From Pseudomonas sp. KBW05 (GTDB lineage Bacteria; Pseudomonadota; Gammaproteobacteria; Pseudomonadales; Pseudomonadaceae), in assembly GCF_003852405.1 (NCBI RefSeq), contig NZ_QAJM01000001.1:1-64000 (forward strand): 64,000 nucleotides of DNA. The letters are read 5' to 3'. The translations under genes were made by a program, and so were the position numbers. This document shows, piece by piece, positions 9,561 to 17,300 of the stretch (positions are counted from its first letter, which is position 1; every line of letters begins with the position of its first letter). The notes below the pieces were generated by a model. The model saw only the letters and a list, made by a program, of their open reading frames with translations, did not search any database and had not been told where the DNA came from.

Positions 9561-10229
9561 ATGAACCAAGACGCCATTCTTGAACAGCTGGCGGCACTGG
9601 ACAGCAATACCCTGTCTGATGCACTCGATTTTCTCGGCCTCCCCGGCGCGACCTTTGGCCTGCGTCCCTTGTGGGACTGCGCAAAAGTCGTCGGCCGAGC
9701 CAGCACGGTAAAACTGGCCGCGAAGACAGACGCCATACCCACCGTCCACCTGATCACGCCGGTTATCGAAGCGATCGAAACCGATGACCGCGTACTGGTT
9801 ATCGCCGGCGGCATCGAAGGCATTTCCTGCTGGGGCGATATTCTGGCAAACGCCGCCGTGGCCAAGCGAGTGCGCGGCAGCATTATCGATGGCTGCAGCC
9901 GCGATATAGATGGCAGCGCAGAGCTTGGTTATCCGGTCTACGGTCGTGGCGTGACGATGATCAGCGCGCGCAATCGCGTGGTCCAAGTCGATGCCGCTTG
10001 TGCCGTTCTGGTTGCGGGCGTAACGGTGAATCAGGACGACTACGTGCTTGCCGACCGCTGCGGCACGGTCTTCGTCCCAGCAGGGCACATCGACGAAGTG
10101 CTGGAACTGGCTGAGCGGATCGCCCGTCGGCAGAGCGCCATGGTCGAGGCTGTACGCGCAGGACGATCGGTGGCAGACGTGATGCATGACAATCAATTTA
10201 CAGCGATCAACACGGAGCACCACCGATGA
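9561..10229 (+). CDS. RraA-like aldolase/decarboxylase (first of three)
   Basis: This 222-residue RraA-fold protein carries the D-X20-R-D signature of 4-hydroxy-4-methyl-2-oxoglutarate (HMG) / carboxy-hydroxy-oxoadipate aldolases: WGDIL...GSIIDGCSRD, with exactly 20 residues between the Asp and Arg-Asp. These class II enzymes use a divalent metal and release pyruvate from branched hydroxy-oxoacids; they also decarboxylate oxaloacetate. The ATG at 9561 has an upstream AGAGG. The stop overlaps the aminotransferase start as ATGA, indicating translational coupling. It is probably not a true RNase E inhibitor, given the catalytic-gene neighbours. The substrate is not proven. Confidence 0.85.
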   Translation: MNQDAILEQLAALDSNTLSDALDFLGLPGATFGLRPLWDCAKVVGRASTVKLAAKTDAIPTVHLITPVIEAIETDDRVLVIAGGIEGISCWGDILANAAVAKRVRGSIIDGCSRDIDGSAELGYPVYGRGVTMISARNRVVQVDAACAVLVAGVTVNQDDYVLADRCGTVFVPAGHIDEVLELAERIARRQSAMVEAVRAGRSVADVMHDNQFTAINTEHHR

Positions 10230-11449
10230 ATCGTGCCGGCCAAAAATCACTCAACCGGAACCTGGCGGCAGCTCAGCCCTCCGCCACCTACCGCATCATT
10301 GATCGGGTGGCCCAGCGTCGCGCCGAGGGTGCAAAGATTATCTCGCTGTGCGCCGGGGAGCCGGATTTCGATACGCCTATCCACATCCGTGAAGCCGCCA
10401 AGGATGCCATCGACCAAGGGTACACCCGCTACACTCAGGTCGCCGGCAGTCGAACCTTGCGAGAGGCAGTTGCGGCCAAGTTCCGCCGAGAAAACGGATT
10501 GCCGATCGACTGGCAGGACACACTGGTCTGCAGTGGTGGCAAGCAAGTGATCTACAACGCGCTGGCAGTCACGCTCAACGAGGATGATGAAGTCATCGTA
10601 CCGGCGCCTTACTGGGTCAGCTACCCAGAGATGGTTCAACTCAGTGGTGCACGAAGCGTAATTGTGACCTGCGAGGCCAGCAATGGTTTCAAGTTGACGC
10701 CCGAGGCCTTGGCGGCAGCAATCACGCCACGCACCCGCTGGCTGATCATCAATTCGCCCTCCAATCCGACCGGTGCGGTCTACAGTCACAATGAACTGCG
10801 GGGCCTTGCGGATGTGCTGCTTCAACACCCTCACGTGCTGGTGTTGGCGGACGATATCTACGAGCATCTGATTTTCGACAATCAGGTATTACACACGCTG
10901 GCCCAAGTCGAGCCCCTCTTGGCAGAGCGCACCCTGACAATGAACGGTGTGTCCAAAGCCTACGCCATGACGGGCTGGCGAATCGGCTTCGCCACTGGAC
11001 CTCGCTGGTTACTGGCGGCAATGGAAAAGCTGCAAGGCCAACAGACATCCGGCGCGTGTTCGATTTCCCAACATGCCGCGACTGCCGCGCTCGAAGGCCC
11101 GAGGAACTTCATCCTGCACAGCAGGGAAGTTTTCCAGCGACGGCGTGATCTCATGGTCGACATGCTCAATTCCATCCCGGGCATTCAGTGTGAAAAGCCG
11201 GCGGGTGCGTTCTACGTATTCGCCAACTGCGAGGGCTTGATCGGTAAGACCTCATCGGCAGGTCGGCTGCTTGCCACTGACGAAGATGTAGCGCTGGCGT
11301 TGCTGGAAGAGAATGATGTCGCGGTAGTCCATGGCAGCGCATTTGGCCTTGGCGGTCATATCAGGATCGCTTACGCGATGGACGATTCGTCACTTGCCCG
11401 GGCGTGTGAATCAATCAAGCAGTTCTGTCAGGGCACTCAGAGCATGTGA
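10226..11449 (+). CDS. Class I PLP aminotransferase (aspartate-aminotransferase-like)
   Basis: This 407-residue fold-type I aminotransferase shows CAGEPDFDTP near residue 42, the cofactor motif SPSNPTG (Asn at about 180), DDIYEHL and the PLP lysine in GVSKAYAMTGWRIG (Lys244). This is the subgroup-I-alpha pattern of bacterial aspartate, aromatic or prephenate aminotransferases. It starts inside the stop codon of the RraA gene. A plausible role is to turn a gamma-substituted glutamate into the 2-oxoacid that the aldolase cleaves; that is inference from pairing, not from active-site residues. It ends about 200 bases before a convergent RraA paralogue. Confidence 0.9.
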   Translation: MNRAGQKSLNRNLAAAQPSATYRIIDRVAQRRAEGAKIISLCAGEPDFDTPIHIREAAKDAIDQGYTRYTQVAGSRTLREAVAAKFRRENGLPIDWQDTLVCSGGKQVIYNALAVTLNEDDEVIVPAPYWVSYPEMVQLSGARSVIVTCEASNGFKLTPEALAAAITPRTRWLIINSPSNPTGAVYSHNELRGLADVLLQHPHVLVLADDIYEHLIFDNQVLHTLAQVEPLLAERTLTMNGVSKAYAMTGWRIGFATGPRWLLAAMEKLQGQQTSGACSISQHAATAALEGPRNFILHSREVFQRRRDLMVDMLNSIPGIQCEKPAGAFYVFANCEGLIGKTSSAGRLLATDEDVALALLEENDVAVVHGSAFGLGGHIRIAYAMDDSSLARACESIKQFCQGTQSM

Positions 11450-11580
11450 CCGGCCCAGATGCCCTGCTCCACCAATTCCGACGCCCACTCGACAAATGTC
11501 TCGCCGACATAACGCGTGGCCGGACTGACTTTTCTGTCGGCAGTATTCGCGACGGTTAAATCACATGAGGGTTGTTGTAA

Positions 11581-11639
11581 GAAAAACGGCAAGCGCTTCG
11601 TCCAACGGATTGAACGTCTCACTTGCCGTCTGCGGGGGA
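11581..11639 (-). terminator. Nested hairpin plus T-run terminator
   Basis: On the minus strand ACGGCAAG pairs with CTTGCCGT across a loop that itself folds (CGTTCAA with TTGGACG). The outer stem is followed directly by TTTTTCTT. It lies 15 bases past the stop of the second RraA gene and is well placed to end that transcript. Confidence 0.65.
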
Positions 11640-11653
11640 TCTACGCAACAGTA

Positions 11654-12316
11654 TTACGACTTGCGTTGCAAGGTGTGATAGCCCAGCTCTTCCCGGGCTT
11701 GCTTGAGGGTGCGACCCTGGCTGATCAAGGCACGGATATCAGCTTCGATCGCTTCAATCTGCCGGGCAACCTGGGCAACCTCTTGCGCCCGCGCACGCGG
11801 CACCACCACAACGCCATTGGCGTCCGCGACGATAATGTCACGAGAGCATACCCGGGCCTGGCCGATGGACACCGGCTGGTTGACTGACTCGACTTGGACA
11901 CGGTCTTTGCCGGTACGCATAAAACGTCCTTGGGTAAACAACGGATAGGCGTCGCCCAAGGCTTTGTTGACATCGCGGCAGACGCCGTCGATCACCGTGC
12001 CCGCAATGTTCCGGCTGCCGGCATATTGGGTCATGATGTCCCCCCACACCGTGCAATCGGTACGGCCATCATTGTCGATAACCACGATATCGCCTTCAGC
12101 GACATCCTCAATGAAGTCGCCGACAGTGCCAGGCGGAACGCTCGCCGAGACGTACTTGACCGTAAACGCAGGCCCCACGACAACCTGCTTGTAGTTGTCG
12201 AGCGGCATCACACCAAAGCAGTGGCCTGGCAGGCCGAGCTTGTCCAAGGCATCCGAAACACCGGGTGTATCCAGGCCATCGAACAGGGCGACCAGCGCTT
12301 TATCTTCTGAGTGCAT
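11654..12316 (-). CDS. RraA-like aldolase/decarboxylase (second of three)
   Basis: This 220-residue RraA-fold protein again has a perfect D-X20-R-D signature (WGDIM...GTVIDGVCRD). The Val-rich core and the short basic C-terminus are typical of HMG/CHA-aldolase-like proteins. Two tandem ATGs lie at 12319 and 12316; the second has better spacing from GGAG. It is 59 bases downstream of an ACS-type MFS permease on the same strand. The two probably form an importer-enzyme operon for an organic acid, controlled by the LysR protein encoded beyond the permease. A terminator follows. Confidence 0.85.
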   Translation of the reverse strand: MHSEDKALVALFDGLDTPGVSDALDKLGLPGHCFGVMPLDNYKQVVVGPAFTVKYVSASVPPGTVGDFIEDVAEGDIVVIDNDGRTDCTVWGDIMTQYAGSRNIAGTVIDGVCRDVNKALGDAYPLFTQGRFMRTGKDRVQVESVNQPVSIGQARVCSRDIIVADANGVVVVPRARAQEVAQVARQIEAIEADIRALISQGRTLKQAREELGYHTLQRKS

Positions 12317-12375
12317 CATTAACTCCTTTCAAACAGGTTGATTGATCACATCGGGTGACGCCACCCGCGTTAAGG

Positions 12376-13725
12376 TCACACCTTGTTGGACGTGGGCACC
12401 GGTTCCAGAATCGTCAGCAACAGCACGAAGCTGGCAAACGAACCAATTGCAAGGTAGGTGAACACGTAGTTCCAGCCGTAGCTGTCGAGCAATAGCCCGG
12501 TCATGAAGGGGGTCGCTGCCGCCCCAAGCTGCCCGACCATGTTGACAATGGCGTTGGCGACGGGGAAGGTCTTCTTGGTTGCCAGCGCCATGGGATAGAC
12601 CATGTACGACGAGAACCCAAAGCTCAGCACGATCCCCGTTGCCATCAGCAATAGTCCGTATGAGAGTGGTTCGCCAGGCGAGTGGATCAACAGGTACATC
12701 ATCACCGATGTCCCGAGTGCCGACAGCAACATCCCGGGCTTGCGCCGCCCGCCCAGCCATCGGTCTGAACAGTATCCGCCCAACAAGTTGCCCAGCACGG
12801 CACCGACCCAGGGCGCTGCCGAGACCAGGCCCATGTTCATCAGCGAGAAGCCTTTGACCGTGATGAGGTAGGTAGGGATCCAAGACAGCAACACACTGGA
12901 GACACCCAACTGGAAGCAGTAGGCCAGTGCACTCCCCCAGATCAACCACGAGCCGAAAACCTGCCGTTTGGTCTCCAGCGCAGACACTTCGCGGCGACGA
13001 ATAAAGAAGTCCAGACGCTTGAAGGCTCGCTCCGACGTCTTGTTCAGAGCCGGCGCAACACTGGCTGCACCGTTAAGCGGGGTTTTATCGGCAATGTAGT
13101 CGAGCTCCGCCTGATTGACGAAGCGGCTTTTCGACGGGTGATCCGTAATCAGAAAATACCAGGCAATCGACAATAAAATGCCGGGTATGGCAAAGAAGTA
13201 GAACACCTCGCGCCAGCCCCAGACGGCGATGATTACCGCACAGAGTGGCGGCACGATGACCGGACCAAACTTGACCGCAGACAGAAAAATGCCCGAGGCG
13301 ATGCCTTTCTCCCTCGGCGGAAACCAATTGTTGATCGTGGTGGTCATGCTAATCGGCAGCGGCCCCTCGGCCAGGCCCAGACCGAACCGATAGATCTTCA
13401 ACGCGAGCAATGAACCCGCCGTACCGACCAAGCCCGTCAGCACCGACGTCATGACCATGGCAGTCGGCAAGATCCGGCTCACGCCCAAGCGACTGAACGC
13501 CAAACCTGCCGGGATTTGCGCCAACGCGTAGGCCAGCAGGAACAGGCTCATCAGCCCACCGGCTTGCGCGTTACTCATCTCGAATTCTTTGCGAATGAAC
13601 GGCAGTGCAACACCTAGATTGGCCCTGTCAGCAGCAGCAATGGTGTAGATCGAAAAGATCATGCCAGCCACGATCCACCGATAACTGCTGCGCCCTTTTG
13701 TATGAACCACTTCAGCGGTCGACAT
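12376..13725 (-). CDS. MFS transporter, anion:cation symporter family
   Basis: This 449-residue inner-membrane protein has the twelve-helix MFS pattern. ADRANLGVALP in the first loop region is typical of the ACS family, which imports organic anions such as tartrate, glucarate, 4-hydroxyphenylacetate or phthalate by proton symport. A long central cytoplasmic loop (residues about 200-250) is normal for the group. It is divergent from a LysR gene, and their shared space holds the AGCGA-N20-TCGCT operator candidate. It is upstream of an RraA-like aldolase, so the likely cargo is the acid that enzyme cleaves. The exact substrate cannot be read. Confidence 0.88.
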   Translation of the reverse strand: MSTAEVVHTKGRSSYRWIVAGMIFSIYTIAAADRANLGVALPFIRKEFEMSNAQAGGLMSLFLLAYALAQIPAGLAFSRLGVSRILPTAMVMTSVLTGLVGTAGSLLALKIYRFGLGLAEGPLPISMTTTINNWFPPREKGIASGIFLSAVKFGPVIVPPLCAVIIAVWGWREVFYFFAIPGILLSIAWYFLITDHPSKSRFVNQAELDYIADKTPLNGAASVAPALNKTSERAFKRLDFFIRRREVSALETKRQVFGSWLIWGSALAYCFQLGVSSVLLSWIPTYLITVKGFSLMNMGLVSAAPWVGAVLGNLLGGYCSDRWLGGRRKPGMLLSALGTSVMMYLLIHSPGEPLSYGLLLMATGIVLSFGFSSYMVYPMALATKKTFPVANAIVNMVGQLGAAATPFMTGLLLDSYGWNYVFTYLAIGSFASFVLLLTILEPVPTSNKV

Positions 13726-13782
13726 ACTTCATACCTTTGTTTTTGTAATTCGGCGGTAATCTAGGCGCGACGAAGGTAGAAA

Positions 13783-13818
13783 AAAAGCGACAAATACTCA
13801 CCACTTATCATCGCTTTT
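13783..13818. promoter_or_regulatory. AGCGA-N20-TCGCT dyad, candidate LysR operator 1
   Basis: AAAAGCGA at 13783-13790 and its complement TCGCTTTT at 13811-13818 flank 20 bases between the MFS and LysR genes. The same half-sites with the same 20-base spacing recur at 14800-14829 on the other side of the LysR gene. The shared architecture supports one common regulator, presumably the LysR protein encoded between them. Confidence 0.55.
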
Positions 13819-13899
13819 GGTGGACAATCCGCCTTCCTTTTCTGCCTTGCAACTCTGGCCAAGCCGCGCGATTGCAGGCTCACGACCTTGGGGCACGCG

Positions 13900-14799
13900 A
13901 TGATCACGTTGAAGCAGATCGAGGCAATCTACTGGATTGTCGAGTTGGGCAGCTTCGAAGCGGCCGCGACCAAGCTCAACATGTCCCAGTCTGCGATCTC
14001 CAAACGTGTGCAAGAGCTCGAGGATGCCTTTGGCGTAGCCATTTTCGATCGATCCAAACGCAGCGCCCGACTTACCCAGAAAGGCCTGGAGCTACATGGC
14101 TGTGCCGTCGAGATGCTGCGCCAGCGGGATAACCTGCTCGAGCGCGTCAGCTCTAAAGAGACGCTGGTGCGGCGCTTGAGGCTTGGTGTGACGGAACTCA
14201 CGGCGCTGACCTGGCTGCCGATCCTGGTCGATCAGATACACCAGACCTATCCCAAAGTGGATCTCGAACCCTCGATCGAATTGAGCACCGACCTGTTGCG
14301 ACGGCTGCAGGCCGACGAGCTTGACCTGATCATCGTGCCTGACATTTTCCGTGACGCCCGCTTCGTCAGCACCCCGCTCATGGCTGTTGAAAACGCCTGG
14401 ATGTGTTCACCCTCGCTTTACCCGAGTGACGCGCCAATGGACTTGCAGGCGCTCTCCTCGTTCACCGTACTCACTCAGGGTGGCAGTTCAGGTACCGGGC
14501 AAACCTACGAACGTTGGTTGGCAGAGCATAATGTGCGACTGACCAAGACCCTGACCAGTAACTACCTTGTCGCTCAGGTCGGGCTGACGATATCTGGCGT
14601 AGGGCTCAGCTACCTGCCTAGACAATGTATGAGCAGCTTGATCGAACAGGGCCGCTTGAAGGTCATTCAAACCGATTTGCCGCTGCCGCCGATCAGTTAT
14701 GTCTGCGTACATCGGGCTGACCGCTACCAAGGACTCATTAGCGAAGTCACACGCCTGGCGCAAAATGTATGCGACTTCACACGCCTTATCATCACCTGA
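13900..14799 (+). CDS. LysR-family regulator
   Basis: This 299-residue protein opens MITLKQIEAIYWIVELGSFEAAATKLNMSQSAISKRVQELE, a canonical LysR helix-turn-helix, followed by the effector domain. The ATG at 13900 is preferred; a TTG at 13888 would add four residues. It lies between a divergent MFS-RraA unit and a downstream RraA gene. Matching dyads of identical spacing lie on both sides of it. It therefore looks like the local regulator of both transport and aldolase genes. The effector is unknown. Confidence 0.9.
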   Translation: MITLKQIEAIYWIVELGSFEAAATKLNMSQSAISKRVQELEDAFGVAIFDRSKRSARLTQKGLELHGCAVEMLRQRDNLLERVSSKETLVRRLRLGVTELTALTWLPILVDQIHQTYPKVDLEPSIELSTDLLRRLQADELDLIIVPDIFRDARFVSTPLMAVENAWMCSPSLYPSDAPMDLQALSSFTVLTQGGSSGTGQTYERWLAEHNVRLTKTLTSNYLVAQVGLTISGVGLSYLPRQCMSSLIEQGRLKVIQTDLPLPPISYVCVHRADRYQGLISEVTRLAQNVCDFTRLIIT

Positions 14800-14829
14800 A
14801 GCGATGTTTTTTTATCAATAAATATCGCT
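14800..14829. promoter_or_regulatory. AGCGA-N20-TCGCT dyad, candidate LysR operator 2
   Basis: AGCGATGTTT at 14800-14809 faces AAATATCGCT at 14820-14829, a ten-base dyad with one G-T-type mismatch. It lies just after the LysR stop and 70 bases before the third RraA gene. The core halves and the 20-base spacing equal those of the dyad at 13783-13818. A weak hairpin function is an alternative. Confidence 0.5.
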
Positions 14830-14898
14830 AAAAGTAACTGCTTTTCTCTCCTACCATCGGTGCCTACCCCGCTGGTTTAAATCATTCAGGAGATTGTC

Positions 14899-15564
14899 AT
14901 GCAGTTACCCGGGTCTCGTATCCTGCCGTCGCCAACACTCGCCCCTGCCCATGTGATCGAATCGTTCCAATCGGTCGTCACGCCGCACATCAGCGACAAC
15001 CTCGGTCGACACATCGGCGCGCGTGGGCTTACTCGCTACAACTCCTCGGGCAAGATTATCGGTACTGCGCTGACCGTGAAAACCCGCCCAGGTGACAACC
15101 TGTTCATCTACAAGGCATTAACCCTGATTGAACCCGGCCATGTGCTGGTCATCGATGCCCAGGGTGACACCAATAATGCGGTCATCGGCGAATTGATCAA
15201 GCTCTACGCAGAGCAGCGCGGCTGTGTGGGCTTCATCGTCGACGGGGCGATACGCGATGTTGATAGCTTCAAGTCCAGCCCTTGCTATGCCCGGGCGGTT
15301 GTTCACTGCGGCCCGTACAAAACTGGCCCAGGCGAAATCAACGTACCGGTATCGATTGGCGGCATGATCATCTCACCCGGTGACATCATCGTCGCGGACG
15401 AGGACGGCATCGTCGCGTTCCCTCAGGATGTCGCAGAACAGGTGCTGGAAAAGGCACGTGAGCACGAGGCGCATGAAGAGGCGGTCAAGGCAGAGATCGC
15501 TACGGGCGCACTGGACCAATCGTGGCTGGACAAGGTGCTGGAAAAAGCAGGCCTGGCGAACTGA
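14899..15564 (+). CDS. RraA-like protein (third of three)
   Basis: This 221-residue RraA-fold protein has the GFIVDGAIRD core. The residue 20 positions before Arg-Asp is Glu (VIGEL) instead of the Asp seen in the two paralogues, so it may differ in substrate or in metal binding. It has an AGGAG ribosome site upstream of the ATG. It is downstream of, and in line with, the LysR gene, with a dyad operator between them. It is clearly a separate lineage from the paralogues at 9561 and 11654, because sequence outside the core differs strongly. Its function as aldolase or oxaloacetate decarboxylase is inferred from the family. Confidence 0.82.
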   Translation: MQLPGSRILPSPTLAPAHVIESFQSVVTPHISDNLGRHIGARGLTRYNSSGKIIGTALTVKTRPGDNLFIYKALTLIEPGHVLVIDAQGDTNNAVIGELIKLYAEQRGCVGFIVDGAIRDVDSFKSSPCYARAVVHCGPYKTGPGEINVPVSIGGMIISPGDIIVADEDGIVAFPQDVAEQVLEKAREHEAHEEAVKAEIATGALDQSWLDKVLEKAGLAN

Positions 15565-15627
15565 CGCGAGTACGCTCGTTTGTCTGTAATCACCCTGATC
15601 AGTCGTTGATAAATGAGGGCAGATCAC

Positions 15628-17286
15628 TCAGCCCTCGCGTTCAATCAAGAAACGCTCGAGTACATTTCTTGTGATCATCACGGTGTAAATGTCTGCCTGC
15701 ATGAGCCCATGTACCCATTCGCACGTGGCGGCAGTAAAAACCTCACCTCGACCTTTGTGGAAGTGCACCATCATGCCGGCCCCACGGCTGTGCAATGCGA
15801 TGCTGGCGTCGCTAAGGTCGGGCGCCAGGATGGAAGCACGAAACCGCGCATCGCCGTCGCCGAGCATGAATGAATAGACGTCCTCGGACCGGCCGTGCTC
15901 GGCATTGGTCGCCCAGCCCATGGCGAGAATTTGCAGTGCGCTGGGCGCCCCGTCTGTGCCGAGCGGTTCTGGAAGGCCGTCGATGAACGTGTAGTCGAGG
16001 CCGTCCACTTCATAGCCAAAGATGTTGGCTTCGTCCCCGAACATGTCCGCGTAGCCAAGGCCCGTCCCGGTAAATGCCCAGTGCTCAGGCCTGAACACCG
16101 TATATCCACGCGGGTTGCGCGGTGCCATTGCGCCAAAGCTGGCGTATATCCCGCGCAGCGCATTCACCCCGAACGTCGATGCCCCGGGGTGATTTACCCG
16201 CGGGTCTTCCCAGGCTCCCGTTAGCCGATGAGGCTCGGTAGCCGCCACAGGATCGAGCGCGCCGGCATCGTACTTGTAGGCCACCTGCCGCCGCCCCTCG
16301 TCCTCCAGGCGAATCTGCCACATAAAATTGCCGGCGAATCGCGCGACCTTGCCGCCCTCCTCGACAAAGGCGTCGACATGGTCGCGCATTTCCCGCGTCC
16401 AGTACTCGTCGTGCCCAACAAAGACGGCGCAGGCGTAGCCCTCCAGCGCGTGCGGGTCGTGATGCACATCGTCCTGGGTCAGGATATGCACCGTATAACC
16501 TTGCTGTTCGGCCCAGACCACAAAGGGTCTCTCGAAAGAAGCCCACCCCGCCAGCGCGTAGTACTTGGCGTAACCGTTAAGGCCAGCCCATTCGATGAAC
16601 TCATAGCGCGCCGGCCCAGGCTGGCCGGGCCGGGTGGCGTTGACGCAACGTGGCGCGTCGTCCGGCAGCCACACCTGCCCTCGCGCCCAGGGGCGCTGTG
16701 CCGACAGCAACGGTGAGCGGCCACGCGGCGTGCCGGGGTGAAGGCCAAAGTAATGATTGGCACCGCCCCAGTCGTTGTACGCGGCCCATGTCGAGGTGGC
16801 CGCGACGAGTACCAAGGCATCGGCACGCTTGCGCAGCGCCTTGACGATAAACAGATGATGCCCGAGGACGCTGCCAGCGCCGTCCTGTACTTCGACGATA
16901 TAACCACCCTGCTCGGCATCCGTCGGGATTGACCATTGCATGAAGACGGGCCATTGGCAGCCATGCTCATAGGCGCGTTCAGGCAGGGGGTGGAATCTTG
17001 CGTCAAGGCTGTCGGTGGTATGCAGCGTGTGGGCAATGGCGCCATCGCGATAGATCCTGAGCCGCACTTGCGGGCAGTTCGACGACAGATACAGGCAAAC
17101 CGAATCACCCGGGCGATAGGCGCGTCGATCCGAATAACACCAGGCAGCCGCCGGGCCTGATGCTGAAGGGACTTCAACCCAGGTCTCGCGTGCGGCCTGA
17201 CGTGGTCCTGACGTCTGGCTGACGGTCACGCTGGCGCCGGGACGTTCACCGCGTGCAGCGAGTTTTTTGAGGTCTGTGGAATTCAT
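15628..17286 (-). CDS. N,N-dimethylformamidase large-subunit-like protein
   Basis: This 552-residue protein resembles the large (beta) subunit of N,N-dimethylformamidase. It has an N-terminal beta-sandwich (residues about 35-150, RPGDSVCLYLSSNCPQVRLRIYR). A catalytic glutamine-amidotransferase-like half follows, with STWAAYNDWGGANHYFG (166-181) and GHDEYWTREMRDHVDAFVE (291-309). The known enzyme holds iron with two tyrosines and a glutamate; Tyr170 and Glu294 are my best candidates, and the second Tyr is uncertain. It is shorter than the classic large subunit, and no small-subunit gene is nearby. It starts 14 bases after an MHS-type permease on the same strand, so the two likely form an uptake-plus-amidohydrolase unit for a small amide. 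Confidence 0.75.
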   Translation of the reverse strand: MNSTDLKKLAARGERPGASVTVSQTSGPRQAARETWVEVPSASGPAAAWCYSDRRAYRPGDSVCLYLSSNCPQVRLRIYRDGAIAHTLHTTDSLDARFHPLPERAYEHGCQWPVFMQWSIPTDAEQGGYIVEVQDGAGSVLGHHLFIVKALRKRADALVLVAATSTWAAYNDWGGANHYFGLHPGTPRGRSPLLSAQRPWARGQVWLPDDAPRCVNATRPGQPGPARYEFIEWAGLNGYAKYYALAGWASFERPFVVWAEQQGYTVHILTQDDVHHDPHALEGYACAVFVGHDEYWTREMRDHVDAFVEEGGKVARFAGNFMWQIRLEDEGRRQVAYKYDAGALDPVAATEPHRLTGAWEDPRVNHPGASTFGVNALRGIYASFGAMAPRNPRGYTVFRPEHWAFTGTGLGYADMFGDEANIFGYEVDGLDYTFIDGLPEPLGTDGAPSALQILAMGWATNAEHGRSEDVYSFMLGDGDARFRASILAPDLSDASIALHSRGAGMMVHFHKGRGEVFTAATCEWVHGLMQADIYTVMITRNVLERFLIEREG

Positions 17287-17300
17287 TGATTCGTACTCCT

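Noticed and set aside
14800-14829. Rho-independent terminator for the LysR gene
   Set aside because: The stem is AT-rich and weak, and no T-run follows the second arm; the match to the 13783 dyad favours an operator.
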